DNA of 64,000 nt, taken from assembly GCF_003946655.1 (NCBI RefSeq), contig NZ_RHOV01000004.1, forward strand, positions 1 to 64,000, written 5' to 3'. Positions 35,651 through 44,433 of the stretch are shown here, piece by piece (the stretch's first letter is position 1; the number at the start of each line of letters is the position of its first letter). Position numbers and translations under genes: made by a program. This DNA comes from Lapidilactobacillus achengensis (GTDB taxonomy: Bacteria > Bacillota > Bacilli > Lactobacillales > Lactobacillaceae). Below the pieces are notes generated by a model that was given only the letters and a program-made list of their open reading frames with translations, did not search any database and had not been told where the DNA came from.

Positions 35651-35760
35651 GTTTACCCTTTCAACCTTGGAAAGCGACGGCTACAAAAGCGCTTTATTTA
35701 CAATACTTGGTTTGCTACAATTGAAATATATCAATTTCTAGAATTGGGAGAAAATAATAA

Positions 35761-36285
35761 ATGAAATTAGGGGAACGGTTACGATTCTATCGCAAAAGGG
35801 CAGCACTATCACAAGATGAAGTCGCCCAACAATTAGGTATTTCCCGCCAGGCTATCTCGCAATGGGAAACAGGAAAGAGTTATCCCGATTTAGACAACTT
35901 AATCTTATTAGAGAAACTATATGGATTTAATCTTAACGAGTTAATAAATGAAACGGAGAAACCGACAACAGTACCGCCAGTTAATGTCAGCGATCTTTCT
36001 AATGATTCCAATTCAGCGCAGTCCATTGTGAAAGAACCTGTCATCATCACTGAACAGTCCAAGGATTCCCGGAGTATTCTGCTCTTAATTCTTTCTTGCG
36101 TTCTCTTTCTGATTGCGCCGTTTGGACTGGTCGTTGGCCCATTTGCTTTCTGGTACACCAAGAAAGTAACTCATTATCGGAAAATCATCTACATTGTGCT
36201 AGTGTGTGCGATGTTATTCAATATTTATGTTATCTTCAGCTTTATTTTTGATTCGGTTGGCTGGGGTATCACTAGCTATCAATAG
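35761..36285 (+). CDS. XRE-family regulator with C-terminal membrane segment
   Basis: The protein has 174 residues. Residues 3-60 are a Cro/C1 helix-turn-helix (LGERLRFYRKRAALSQDEVAQQLG, ISRQAISQWETGKSYPDLDNL). A Ser/Thr-rich linker (about 65-105) leads to two membrane helices (about 110-135 and 142-165). Such membrane-tethered XRE proteins can sense envelope state. It sits between two paralogous exported proteins and may control them. Confidence 0.82.
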   Translation: MKLGERLRFYRKRAALSQDEVAQQLGISRQAISQWETGKSYPDLDNLILLEKLYGFNLNELINETEKPTTVPPVNVSDLSNDSNSAQSIVKEPVIITEQSKDSRSILLLILSCVLFLIAPFGLVVGPFAFWYTKKVTHYRKIIYIVLVCAMLFNIYVIFSFIFDSVGWGITSYQ

Positions 36286-36289
36286 CCTG

Positions 36290-36720
36290 CTACACTACAT
36301 GCAGACTCTGATTAGGAATAGTAGCGGTGCAAGAAACATCATAAGCTATTAGTGCCAGATGATAAACCCCTGTCCATTGCGCTTTTGTAGAGCTTATTAT
36401 TCCTAGCTCAGATGATTTAAAGCTACCGCTTGACGTTTTTTTAAGAAATTTGTTGAAACGGACTATTTTGTCATTACTAACCCTAATTTCAACACTCAAT
36501 TCAAACAAATTACCAAATTGATCAATTACTTCCGCTGGATGTTTCGCTTGAACCAATTGCGTCAGTCACAGGTGAATCCTGCGAAAGTGCGGCTCCAATA
36601 TTTCGTTCAACCGAAGCATCTACTTTGTCTGTGCCAATAACAAGTAATAAGCGCCCAGAGTGATAAATTGCTTCATAAATTGTTCTTTCAAAATGGCGCT
36701 AACGCAATATCACAATATTC
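36290..36720 (-). pseudogene. Probable broken gene, unknown family
   Basis: On the minus strand two consecutive frames give protein-like text: one upstream ending near 36560 (with VIGTDKVDASVERNIGAALS) and one from 36556 to 36290 (88 residues, FGNLFELSVEIRVSNDKIVRF). Joined by a frameshift they could be one small exported or beta-rich domain. No start codon with a ribosome site is seen. From 36720 to 36900 nothing is recognised. Confidence 0.3.
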
Positions 36721-36934
36721 GCATTACCTCAAGCTAAAACGCAATCAATCTCCCAGCTTTGCCATCATTGACAAAAAGTAACATTGCACTATGATGAACT
36801 ATATCAAGGCGTTTATTTTGCACTGCCGAACCGGAAACCTAAATCGGAAAATCTCAACACGGGCGCGTTGATCTAGCCTTGTTATCGTTCAGGTGGGCGG
36901 GCGTCAGCCTGAAAAAGTGGGAGGAATGAGCCAA

Positions 36935-37414
36935 ATGAAACGAAAGACAAAACTTGGGTTACTTGGGTTCATGTTAGAAGTATTGCTCAGTCTCTTGATT
37001 GGTCCGAATCTGATTCATGGCGAGGAAGATCAGGCTGTTTATTTGAAGGATCTAACCTTCTTAAAGGCGGCAGACGATGAAATGGCGAATGAACAGTTCG
37101 TTCGCCAGGAGATCGGCGAGGTCAATTCACAGGCCAATCGCAGTCACCCTTTGAACAATAATGGCGAGAGTAATTTCCTGAAGCCTGGCACGAAGCTGTA
37201 TTTGTATGCGCCGGACAACATCAGTGCTGAAGGGGCGGGATTCTACGGCGCTGTTTATCGTGATCGCCAAGGTCTGCATCTGCTAAGCTGCATCTCGTCG
37301 AAGGAAAACACACGGCAGTTCTATCATCTTTACGGCAAGTATTTGCACGTTTCCTATCAAGACTTCGTTGTTACCAGCCTGCAAGAAGGACAAGGGCGCA
37401 TTCGCCAACATTAA
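36935..37414 (+). CDS. Small exported protein, paralogue of the 35053 gene
   Basis: The protein has 159 residues from the ATG at 36935, ten bases after GGGAGG; the ATG at 36926 is too close. A signal-like segment (LGLLGFMLEVLLSLLIGPNLI) is followed by AVYLKDLTFLKAADDE, GTKLYLYAP, FYGAVYRDRQGLHLLSC and LYGKYLHVSYQDF, parallel to the 35053 product over the whole length. Equal size and shared signal segment mark a duplication around the XRE gene. No function is recognised. Confidence 0.6.
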   Translation: MKRKTKLGLLGFMLEVLLSLLIGPNLIHGEEDQAVYLKDLTFLKAADDEMANEQFVRQEIGEVNSQANRSHPLNNNGESNFLKPGTKLYLYAPDNISAEGAGFYGAVYRDRQGLHLLSCISSKENTRQFYHLYGKYLHVSYQDFVVTSLQEGQGRIRQH

Positions 37415-37448
37415 CAACACAAACAACCAACTATTTGAATATCACTCG

Positions 37449-37483
37449 ACAGTCTGTCATCGCGAGATGGCAGACTGTTTTTT
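37449..37483 (+). terminator. Terminator
   Basis: ACAGTCTGTCAT and ATGGCAGACTGT arms with one G-T pair are followed by a T run. Confidence 0.85.
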
Positions 37484-37703
37484 GTTTGTCCGCCAGCTTG
37501 TCTAGACCGTCAAAGTCGATTCTTGTCTGCTTTTTGGCGGACAGGCCAAGACTATCAATTGCTTCCCATCAAGAACGATTCTAAGATGACACTGTCTAAA
37601 GGTTGGCGCCCGCTAACCTTGACCAATCCATGGATTGTATCGGTGAGACGCCTGCCTTCGGGGGGAGTCAGACGTCTTTTCTCTGTTAAGGGGGAGTTTT
37701 ACC

Positions 37704-39698
37704 ATGAAAAAAAGAACATGCAACTATCGGCAATGTTTGGCCCTGTTGGCCGGCGCCTTGCTCGCCACAGGCAGTTGTCTTCAGGCGCCAGGGCTGCTCG
37801 TTCGCGCGGCGAATACACCAGAAACGGCCACGGTTGTCCAGCCGACGACCACAGATCCAGCCACAGCAACAGGTTTAAGTGTGACCAGCTCGTCAGCGGC
37901 GCCAAATTTGCCAACGACGCCAGCAACGTCGACCGCGTCAGCAACATCAACCACACCGACCGTCACAACGACGCCCACTACGCCAGCTCCTTCGTCCGCA
38001 ACACCGACAGCGCCTAGTTCACCGACAACAACTGCGCCTACTTCAAAGCCAGCGGCAGCAACGACCACGACCACTTCAGCTACGTCAACCACCACGCCCT
38101 CATCAACGACGCCTAGTTCTCCTGCCGCCGACACGATCGAGCAGCCAGTTCAATTCACAGATGCCAATTTAGCGGCGGCCATGGCGACAGCTTTTGGGGT
38201 CAAACCAAACCAGCTCACTCCAGCTGTCGTGGCTGCGCGTACTGGCTCGGTCACCATTACCTCAACCATCCCGCTCACTTCTTTAAGTGGCTTAGAGGTG
38301 CTCCAGAAATTGCCGGCAGCCACGAACTTGTCGTTTACCGCGCAAATCGCGATTCCCGCACAACGAAATGCCAGTTATGATTTTAGCCCCTTAGCCAAAA
38401 TCAGCTTCAACATGTTGTCCTTACGCAGTCAATACTGGGGGCTACTCAACGATCAATCGACGTTAAGCCTGACGCAGGGCGCCGCGAATTTGATCTCCTA
38501 TATCGAGTTAACTGGCAATATCGCCGCAGCGGGCCAGCCGGAAACCATGTATCAGGCCAATCCTAACGGACTCAATAATCATCAACTGACACTGTTGGGT
38601 CCTTGGCTGACCACGATCGCGAACAACGGCCACGCTGATCCGTCCAATGAAATCAGTCTTTCTGACAACTCATTGACCGATTTCAGTCCGCTAAAAGGCA
38701 TTACCGCCAGTGACGCTTATGTTTTCGCGGTTGGTCAGGGCTATCTCAACCCCACACCACTGAATGGCGTCGTCGGTCAACCTTTGACGTTCACCGCCAA
38801 CGAGGTGGTCGGGATCGATGGTCAGGTAATCAATCACACCCCTTACTATTCGTTCAACGCTAGCGCCGATCACTCCTTGGCTGCCATCAATTACCTTGGT
38901 AACGGCCAATATCAAATCACTGATCCCGTGCCTTTAACCGACAATCAGGTCCACGAATTCACCTACGGCTACCTCGGCTACCTCCGCGATCCCAATGCGG
39001 TCAATAGTGCTTATATCAATCTGACATACCCCAACGAAGTTCGGCTGAGTTATGATGGCATGATCTACCGGAAAATCAACTGGCAAGCCAATCCGACGGT
39101 GACCATTAATTATCTGGATGAAACTGGTCAACCCATTCAACCCGCGCAAACCCTGGGCCAAGGCCAGAAAATTGGCGCCGCCTTCGATCTACGTTCCAAC
39201 ACCCAAGTTGCCGGCTATCAATTCGATACTATTAAAAGTGGCGCCTTGACTGGCACCTACAGTCAAGACCCGCAAACAGTTGATCTTTATTTCCAGAAGA
39301 CGCATGCGCCGATCAAGCAACCCGCCAGCATCAAACCTCAGGCACCGACGCCAGCCAAAAAACCGACCAACATCAAGCCACAAACACCTGTGCCCGCCAA
39401 GCAACCCGGCAAGGTTGTTCAGACTAAGAAACACGGCGTCAAGAAAGGTCCGCTAACCGTCACCAAGAAAATCAGTCGTCCGGTCACGCCGATCGTGGGT
39501 CAGCGCAGTAACGTAACTTCAACGAAACCTGTTGCCCAGACCGCCGTCACGCCAAGCGTCACCAAGAGCGCGAACCTACCGCAGGCCAATGATGCGGTCA
39601 ATCAATGGACCCAACTGTTATTGGTTGCTTTAGGCAGCGTCGGCCTACTGGGGGCCTTGCTACTGCTGCGGCGACTAAAGCAATCAGCGCGCCATTAA
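37704..39698 (+). CDS. Wall-anchored surface protein with MucBP-like domain
   Basis: The protein has 664 residues. A signal peptide (residues 1-36, LALLAGALLATGSCLQAPGL) is followed by a Thr/Ser/Ala/Pro-rich stretch (about 40-145). A region with internalin-like leucine pattern (about 150-450; ISLSDNSLTDFSPLKGI) and a MucBP-type domain (about 460-530, NPTVTINYLDETGQPIQPAQ) follow. Lys/Pro repeats (KPQAPTPAKKPT, KPQTPVPAKQPG) lead to LPQAN, a hydrophobic helix and RRLKQSARH. LPQAN would be a variant sortase signal. The likely role is adhesion to mucus or host glycans. GGGGGAG precedes the ATG. An AGACG/CGTCT hairpin lies in the leader (about 37645-37678). Confidence 0.82.
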   Translation: MKKRTCNYRQCLALLAGALLATGSCLQAPGLLVRAANTPETATVVQPTTTDPATATGLSVTSSSAAPNLPTTPATSTASATSTTPTVTTTPTTPAPSSATPTAPSSPTTTAPTSKPAAATTTTTSATSTTTPSSTTPSSPAADTIEQPVQFTDANLAAAMATAFGVKPNQLTPAVVAARTGSVTITSTIPLTSLSGLEVLQKLPAATNLSFTAQIAIPAQRNASYDFSPLAKISFNMLSLRSQYWGLLNDQSTLSLTQGAANLISYIELTGNIAAAGQPETMYQANPNGLNNHQLTLLGPWLTTIANNGHADPSNEISLSDNSLTDFSPLKGITASDAYVFAVGQGYLNPTPLNGVVGQPLTFTANEVVGIDGQVINHTPYYSFNASADHSLAAINYLGNGQYQITDPVPLTDNQVHEFTYGYLGYLRDPNAVNSAYINLTYPNEVRLSYDGMIYRKINWQANPTVTINYLDETGQPIQPAQTLGQGQKIGAAFDLRSNTQVAGYQFDTIKSGALTGTYSQDPQTVDLYFQKTHAPIKQPASIKPQAPTPAKKPTNIKPQTPVPAKQPGKVVQTKKHGVKKGPLTVTKKISRPVTPIVGQRSNVTSTKPVAQTAVTPSVTKSANLPQANDAVNQWTQLLLVALGSVGLLGALLLLRRLKQSARH

Positions 39699-39710
39699 CT
39701 TATCAACATT

Positions 39711-39750
39711 GAAAGAAAGCACTAACGGCCAGCCGTTAGTGCTTTCTTTC
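39711..39750 (+). terminator. Terminator of the surface protein gene
   Basis: An 18-base perfect stem (39711-39728 with 39733-39750) has A and T rich ends, so it may work in both directions. Confidence 0.85.
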
Positions 39751-39796
39751 GGTAAAGTAGCCACACGTTGCCCGTGATTTTGTGTTATCCGAAGCA

Positions 39797-39840
39797 AAAC
39801 ACGAACTATAATTTTATTAATTATTAAATAGTTTGGTTTT
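39797..39840 (+). promoter_or_regulatory. Inverted pair of PurBox-like sites
   Basis: AAACACGAACTAT (39797-39809) and, inverted, ATAGTTTGGTTTT (39828-39840) match the PurR consensus AWWWCCGAACWWT at 11 and 12 of 13 positions. The pair lies upstream of a purine permease, where PurR boxes occur in Firmicutes. No purine riboswitch is seen. Confidence 0.55.
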
Positions 39841-39906
39841 TACGTTGATTTCTCGACTGTTTTCCGCTATTATAAAATCATCACATTGAAAAGGGGAACA
39901 ATATTC

Positions 39907-41364
39907 ATGGAGAACTTCTTTAAACTTCGGGAAAACCATACCAAGGTCAGTACCGAAGTGATGGCAGGGGTCACCACCTTCTTCGCCATGTCCTACATTC
40001 TTTTCGTCAATCCGGCTATTTTATCGTTAACAGGAATGCCGAGTCAGGCGGTCTTCCTCGCGACGATCATCGCCAGCGCGGTCGGAACTTTGATCATGGG
40101 TCTGTTCGCCAACGTGCCTTACGCACTGGCACCGGGTATGGGATTAAATGCGTTCTTCACCTACACAGTTTGCTTCGCGCTTGGGTTCACGTGGCAAGAA
40201 GCATTGGGGTTGGTTTTCATCTGTGGACTGATCAATATTTTGATCACGGTCACCAAGATTCGGAAAATGATCATCAAGGCAATCCCCGAATCTTTGCAAC
40301 ATGCCATGGGCGGCGGGATCGGCGTCTTCATCGCTTATATTGGAATCAAGAACGCGGGCTTCCTGCAATTCACTTCTGATTCTGGCAACATTCTCAGTAT
40401 CAATAATCAAGCTTACAACGCCACACAATCCGCCTACAAAGGCGGCGTAACCAACGTGGTGACCGGCGGCGGCATCGTCCCGGCCTTGGTCAACTTCACC
40501 CAGTCCGGCGCGTTGCTGGCTTTGGTCGGCTTGGCAGTGATCATCGTGCTCCTCGTCAAAAAAGTTCCCGGCGCTGTGCTGATCAGTATTTTGATCGCGA
40601 CGATCATTGGAATTCCCATGGGCGTAACCAATGTGCATGTTGACGCGATGAATTCCTTGGGCAATTCGATCCATGAATTAGGCACCACTTTTGGCGCCGC
40701 GTTAGGTGCGAAAGGGCTGGGCTCCCTCTTCGCCAGCGCGGACCGCTTACCATTGGTGATCATGACGATCATCGCGTTCAGTTTCTCCGATACTTTCGAT
40801 ACGTTGGGCACCTTTATTGGAACTGGTCGCCGCACCGGCATCTTCTCCGCCGAAGATGAGAAAGCCATGGAAAACGGTTCTGGTTTCTCTTCTAAAATGG
40901 ACAAGGCACTCTTCGCCGATTCGATTGCCACTTCGATCGGGGCCATCTGCGGGACCAGTAACACCACCACTTACGTCGAATCCGCGGCCGGAATTGGCGC
41001 TGGTGGTCGGACCGGGTTGACCAGTGTGGTCACCGCCATCTTGTTCTTACTCAGTAGTCTGTTCGCCCCTTTCATCGCCATCGTTCCCACGGAAGCCATT
41101 GCACCAGCATTGATCGCCGTTGGGGTCATGATGATGGGCGCCTTCAAGAACATCGATTGGGATGATCTGACCGAAGCGATTCCCGCATTCATGGCCTCAA
41201 TCTTCATGGGACTCGTCTACAACATCTCCTACGGGATCGCCGCCGGCTTCATCACCTACTGCTTGATCAAGGCCGTTACCGGCAAGGCCAAAGAAATCCA
41301 TCCGATTCTCTGGATCTGTTCGGGATTATTCATCCTCAACTTTGTCATGATGGCGCTGATTTAA
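39907..41364 (+). CDS. pbuG: NCS2-family hypoxanthine/guanine permease (PbuG/AzgA-like)
   Basis: The protein has 485 residues and 12 or more membrane helices. The start MENFFKLRENHTKVSTEVMAGVTTFFAMSYILFVNP and the motifs YALAPGMGLNAFFTYT and SFSDTFDTLGTFIGTGRR are those of the AzgA/PbuG group, which imports hypoxanthine, guanine or adenine with protons. The ATG at 39907 lies nine bases after AAAGGGG; a TTG at 39886 is rejected. The upstream PurBox pair supports purine control. The symbol is by family. Confidence 0.88.
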   Translation: MENFFKLRENHTKVSTEVMAGVTTFFAMSYILFVNPAILSLTGMPSQAVFLATIIASAVGTLIMGLFANVPYALAPGMGLNAFFTYTVCFALGFTWQEALGLVFICGLINILITVTKIRKMIIKAIPESLQHAMGGGIGVFIAYIGIKNAGFLQFTSDSGNILSINNQAYNATQSAYKGGVTNVVTGGGIVPALVNFTQSGALLALVGLAVIIVLLVKKVPGAVLISILIATIIGIPMGVTNVHVDAMNSLGNSIHELGTTFGAALGAKGLGSLFASADRLPLVIMTIIAFSFSDTFDTLGTFIGTGRRTGIFSAEDEKAMENGSGFSSKMDKALFADSIATSIGAICGTSNTTTYVESAAGIGAGGRTGLTSVVTAILFLLSSLFAPFIAIVPTEAIAPALIAVGVMMMGAFKNIDWDDLTEAIPAFMASIFMGLVYNISYGIAAGFITYCLIKAVTGKAKEIHPILWICSGLFILNFVMMALI

Positions 41365-41435
41365 ACGGTGCAAATAATTACTCCTTAGGTTTCCGCATTA
41401 ACATTTATTGTTGTGAACGTTACATTTGAATTGAG

Positions 41436-41505
41436 AAAACCGCAAATGACCAAACTGTTAAGGACTTGACGACCTTAGCCAGATGTTGGTTACTTGCGGT
41501 TTTTT
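41436..41505. terminator. Terminator shared by the permease and DUF4855 genes
   Basis: AAAACCGCAA (41436-41445) pairs with TTGCGGTTTT (41494-41503), with A and T runs on either side. Confidence 0.7.
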
Positions 41506-41513
41506 GTTCAGTC

Positions 41514-43148
41514 TTAGAATGATTCTCGATGGATAAATAAATTGATATTTTCATAAAGTAAATGTAGCTCAGGGTTGTTTGATAAATAGCTATTTAGGAC
41601 AGCACTTTCGTCAATTCCTTGGTAGTACATATGTGTAACAGATGAATTGTTCTCGACAGACATTGCTGTTTGCAGGTAGTCCTGGAACCTGGTGACAGAA
41701 GCGCGATTTAGTTTCTCAATTTCCATTTCAACGCCCATGTGTAGTTGCTTTGCTTTTTTTGAAGTTTCGAGGAGCTGTTTTATGGGTAATGTGTTGTCGA
41801 AGGCATAGCCAGATTGATAGATGGCCAAGTCAAAACCTATTTTCTGCCATCGTTCGTAACCTGCAGCCTGATAATAGGGAATCCAGATGGTTATGAGACC
41901 TTTATTGCGAATGTAATTCGTGACTTGTTTTAGAATTCGTTCCATTTCAGGATCGTTATTATCCATTTCTTCTGTAAACCAGTAAAATCCGCGTAGCTTC
42001 AAATTATGAAAATCACTATCGTGGAATCTGCGCATTTGTTCATCGATCATCCATTGGATTGCTACGAAGCGATCCTCAGATTTGGTGAAATCTCTTGTCT
42101 TTCCTACGAGCTTGCCGAAATCGACCACTGAACTTTCAGGGTAGAATAGCGGAAGAAACAAGGATACTTGATAATTTTCAAGAAATAAGGCCTGCTTGGC
42201 AATGGCCACAGCGGTGTTCAATGCGCTGATATTAAGATTAGGTGTAAATTCATTTTTGATAAAGCCGAGCCAATCTTTCTTCGTCAGGTGGCGTTTACTT
42301 TCACCTTTGTATAAGAAATCAACGTAAGGCAACATGATAAATGAGTCAAACAACGTGTTCATAACTTTTCCGTTCTTGAGATAAGCAACATGAGGTAAAT
42401 ACCAATCGCAAGTTCTTCTTTCCGTAACTTTGTTCGCTGTTTGACTCGGCAAATAGGATAGAAAAGTGTCTTTGAAGCCAAATGTCTTATATGTGGCATA
42501 GGCGTTTGGTCGCATGGGTGTCGTGTCAGGACTTATTTTTTTGGTTGATCGGGTGGCGATTTCACCCAAAATTTCGATTTCATCGATAAAAACGTGTGGA
42601 GCAACATCAAAAGCAATTCTTACATAGCGGGCCGTGAACGTATCAGAAAAAAGATCCATCCGACGAACAATATCATTTCTTAGTAGACTGATGTAATCTG
42701 TGCCCCGAAAAACTGACATCCATTCCTGGCCATTTAGAGATAACGATACGGTTACAGTATGAGGCGGTAAAATTCCTTTAGAGATTTCCTTAAGAAAGCC
42801 AATGCGTACCGCTGAAACTCCGATATCGCTGCCGAAATCAAAAATCATTTCGCGGCCTTCGCCACGCGTGAATCGAAACCAAGGCCGTTGGCTATCGTTG
42901 CCCATTGAAGCTGATTTTGCCCAAACGCCATCTGTCAAACTACCGTTATTGGTAGTCGAGGGACAATTATCTGAATGAATTAGTGAATTAAACATCGGGC
43001 TGACATCTGGGGTTAGGAGTGGTGCCAGTTCTCTTATCGTGCAGTCCAAGCCATAGTTTAGATTATTATAACGGCGGCCGTTCGCGTCGACTTGAAGTAA
43101 TTCCTTCTTCATTATTGAAAATGAGGCTGGATAATCCGTCATGCCCAT
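41514..43148 (-). CDS. DUF4855 protein with discoidin-like domain, probable intracellular glycoside hydrolase
   Basis: The protein has 544 residues. Residues about 50-195 form an F5/8-type (galactose-binding-like) domain (WFRFTRGEGREMIFDFGSDI, TARYVRIAFDVAP). The second half matches DUF4855: GFYWFTEEMDNNDPEMERIL and ITIWIPYYQAAGYERWQKIGFDLAIYQSGYAF, a TIM-barrel-like unit with acidic residues at strand ends. No signal peptide is present, which is odd for a discoidin-type protein. It is divergent from the nanE-ABC operon. The ATG at 43148 lies six bases after TTAAGGAA; a GTG at 43151 is the alternative. The activity is unknown. Confidence 0.68.
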   Translation of the reverse strand: MGMTDYPASFSIMKKELLQVDANGRRYNNLNYGLDCTIRELAPLLTPDVSPMFNSLIHSDNCPSTTNNGSLTDGVWAKSASMGNDSQRPWFRFTRGEGREMIFDFGSDIGVSAVRIGFLKEISKGILPPHTVTVSLSLNGQEWMSVFRGTDYISLLRNDIVRRMDLFSDTFTARYVRIAFDVAPHVFIDEIEILGEIATRSTKKISPDTTPMRPNAYATYKTFGFKDTFLSYLPSQTANKVTERRTCDWYLPHVAYLKNGKVMNTLFDSFIMLPYVDFLYKGESKRHLTKKDWLGFIKNEFTPNLNISALNTAVAIAKQALFLENYQVSLFLPLFYPESSVVDFGKLVGKTRDFTKSEDRFVAIQWMIDEQMRRFHDSDFHNLKLRGFYWFTEEMDNNDPEMERILKQVTNYIRNKGLITIWIPYYQAAGYERWQKIGFDLAIYQSGYAFDNTLPIKQLLETSKKAKQLHMGVEMEIEKLNRASVTRFQDYLQTAMSVENNSSVTHMYYQGIDESAVLNSYLSNNPELHLLYENINLFIHRESF

Positions 43149-43341
43149 CACATTCCTTAAGAAAACAATAGGGGGAACGATACTTGAATAGTTGTTCTGG
43201 TTGTTCGGTTGTCACACAAATCATAACAAAAATCGGGAGTAAAGCAACACTAATGAGTTAGGATTGGTGGCCCAATATGGGGGAAATGCCATTATGATTG
43301 TAAAACGGCAGAGGCAGAATAGAAATAAAAGTTTTCGCATT

Positions 43342-43359
43342 AAAAATATTGCAAAAATT
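43342..43359. promoter_or_regulatory. Shared AAAATA-N-TTGCAAAAA motif, copy 1
   Basis: AAAAATATTGCAAAAATT at 43342-43359 lies in the divergent spacer between the DUF4855 gene and nanE. A close relative is at 44218-44239 before the ABC genes, so both may bind the RpiR regulator of the locus. The rest of 43149-43493 is A+T rich and holds no gene. Confidence 0.4.
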
Positions 43360-43493
43360 CTTTTTGTATGATATCATTTTCACTGTTGAACGATATTTCT
43401 TTAAATTATTGATGTGCTGAGGTAAAGTAACCACTCTCATGTTACGAAATAACTTTGTTAGCAACAATAATAACGGGAAAGAGGTTGATGGTG

Positions 43494-44183
43494 ATGGATC
43501 TGGAGATTCTCAGAGATAAGCTGATTGTATCTTGCCAAGCATTGCCCGACGAGCCCCTTCATAGTAGCTTTATAATGTCAAGAATGGCACGTGCAGTAGC
43601 TGCCGCAGGAGCGACGGCTATTCGCGCAAATTCAATGATTGATATCTTGGCAATCAAAGAAGAGATATCCTTGCCAATCATTGGCATTATCAAACGGGAA
43701 TATGAAGGATCGGATGTTTACATCACTCCAACAGTTCGAGAAATTGATCAATTAGCAATATGTAATGTGGAAATCATTGCGATGGATGCAACTACAAGAA
43801 AACGGCCGAAACAATCGCTATCCGAAATCGTTAGGTATACCCGAATGAGGTATCCCGATGTTTTGCTCATGGCGGATACTTCCACTGTGGAAGAAGCACA
43901 AAATGCCGAAAAATTAGGCTTTGACCTAATTGGGACGACAATGCATGGGTATACGGACTATACACGAGGGCTAAATATTGCAGATAATAATTTTTCATAC
44001 CTACACGAGATCGTTCATGCTGTGCATACGCCGGTAGTTGCTGAAGGTAAATTAAGTACACCCGAAATGGCCAAGCACGCTTTAGATGTTGGCGCGTATA
44101 CTGTCGTTGTTGGTTCTGCGATAACGAGACCACAACTTATTACTGCTCATTTTGTTGATAAAATCAATAATATAACAAAATAA
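43494..44183 (+). CDS. nanE: N-acetylmannosamine-6-phosphate 2-epimerase
   Basis: The protein has 229 residues, the NanE size. LIVSCQALPDEPLHS, GIIKREYEGSDVYITPT and DLIGTTMHGYT with VVAEGKLSTPEMAKHALD are family motifs, including the catalytic Lys of IKREY and the Glu of VVAEGK. It converts ManNAc-6-phosphate to GlcNAc-6-phosphate. The ATG at 43494 is chosen because AAAGAGG lies nine bases upstream; an ATG at 43488 is too close. No NanA lyase is nearby, so ManNAc probably comes from another source than sialic acid. Confidence 0.92.
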   Translation: MDLEILRDKLIVSCQALPDEPLHSSFIMSRMARAVAAAGATAIRANSMIDILAIKEEISLPIIGIIKREYEGSDVYITPTVREIDQLAICNVEIIAMDATTRKRPKQSLSEIVRYTRMRYPDVLLMADTSTVEEAQNAEKLGFDLIGTTMHGYTDYTRGLNIADNNFSYLHEIVHAVHTPVVAEGKLSTPEMAKHALDVGAYTVVVGSAITRPQLITAHFVDKINNITK

Positions 44184-44217
44184 TTTTTTTGCCGTTAAGC
44201 GAAAATAAAAATTGCAT

Positions 44218-44274
44218 AAAAATAGTTGCAAAAAAAGTTATTGTGTGCTATTTTATTTAATGAGAGCGGTTACA
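44218..44274 (+). promoter_or_regulatory. RpiR-type site (copy 2) and consensus cre before the ABC operon
   Basis: AAAAATAGTTGCAAAAAAAG begins at 44218, similar to the site at 43342. TGAGAGCGGTTACA at 44261-44274 fits the CcpA consensus TGNNANCGNTNNCA at every fixed position. Carbon catabolite repression of the operon is therefore likely. Confidence 0.65.
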
Positions 44275-44433
44275 ACAAGCGGCGAAATAATTTTTTGAGA
44301 TATTATGGCGACAAGAATATTGGAGCAATTGATTTGTTGTGGGTATGGTTTGGTTACAAAACGGGAATTAACTGGCTATGAGTGTTTAAAAGACCAAATA
44401 ATATGAAATGAACCTGAAGGGAAGGCAATTATC

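Noticed and set aside
36290-36556. Intact 88-residue gene
   Set aside because: No start with a ribosome site, and the upstream text continues in another frame, so a broken gene is more likely.
39760-39906. Purine riboswitch before the permease
   Set aside because: No conserved P2/P3 loops or terminator; PurBox-like sites explain the region better.
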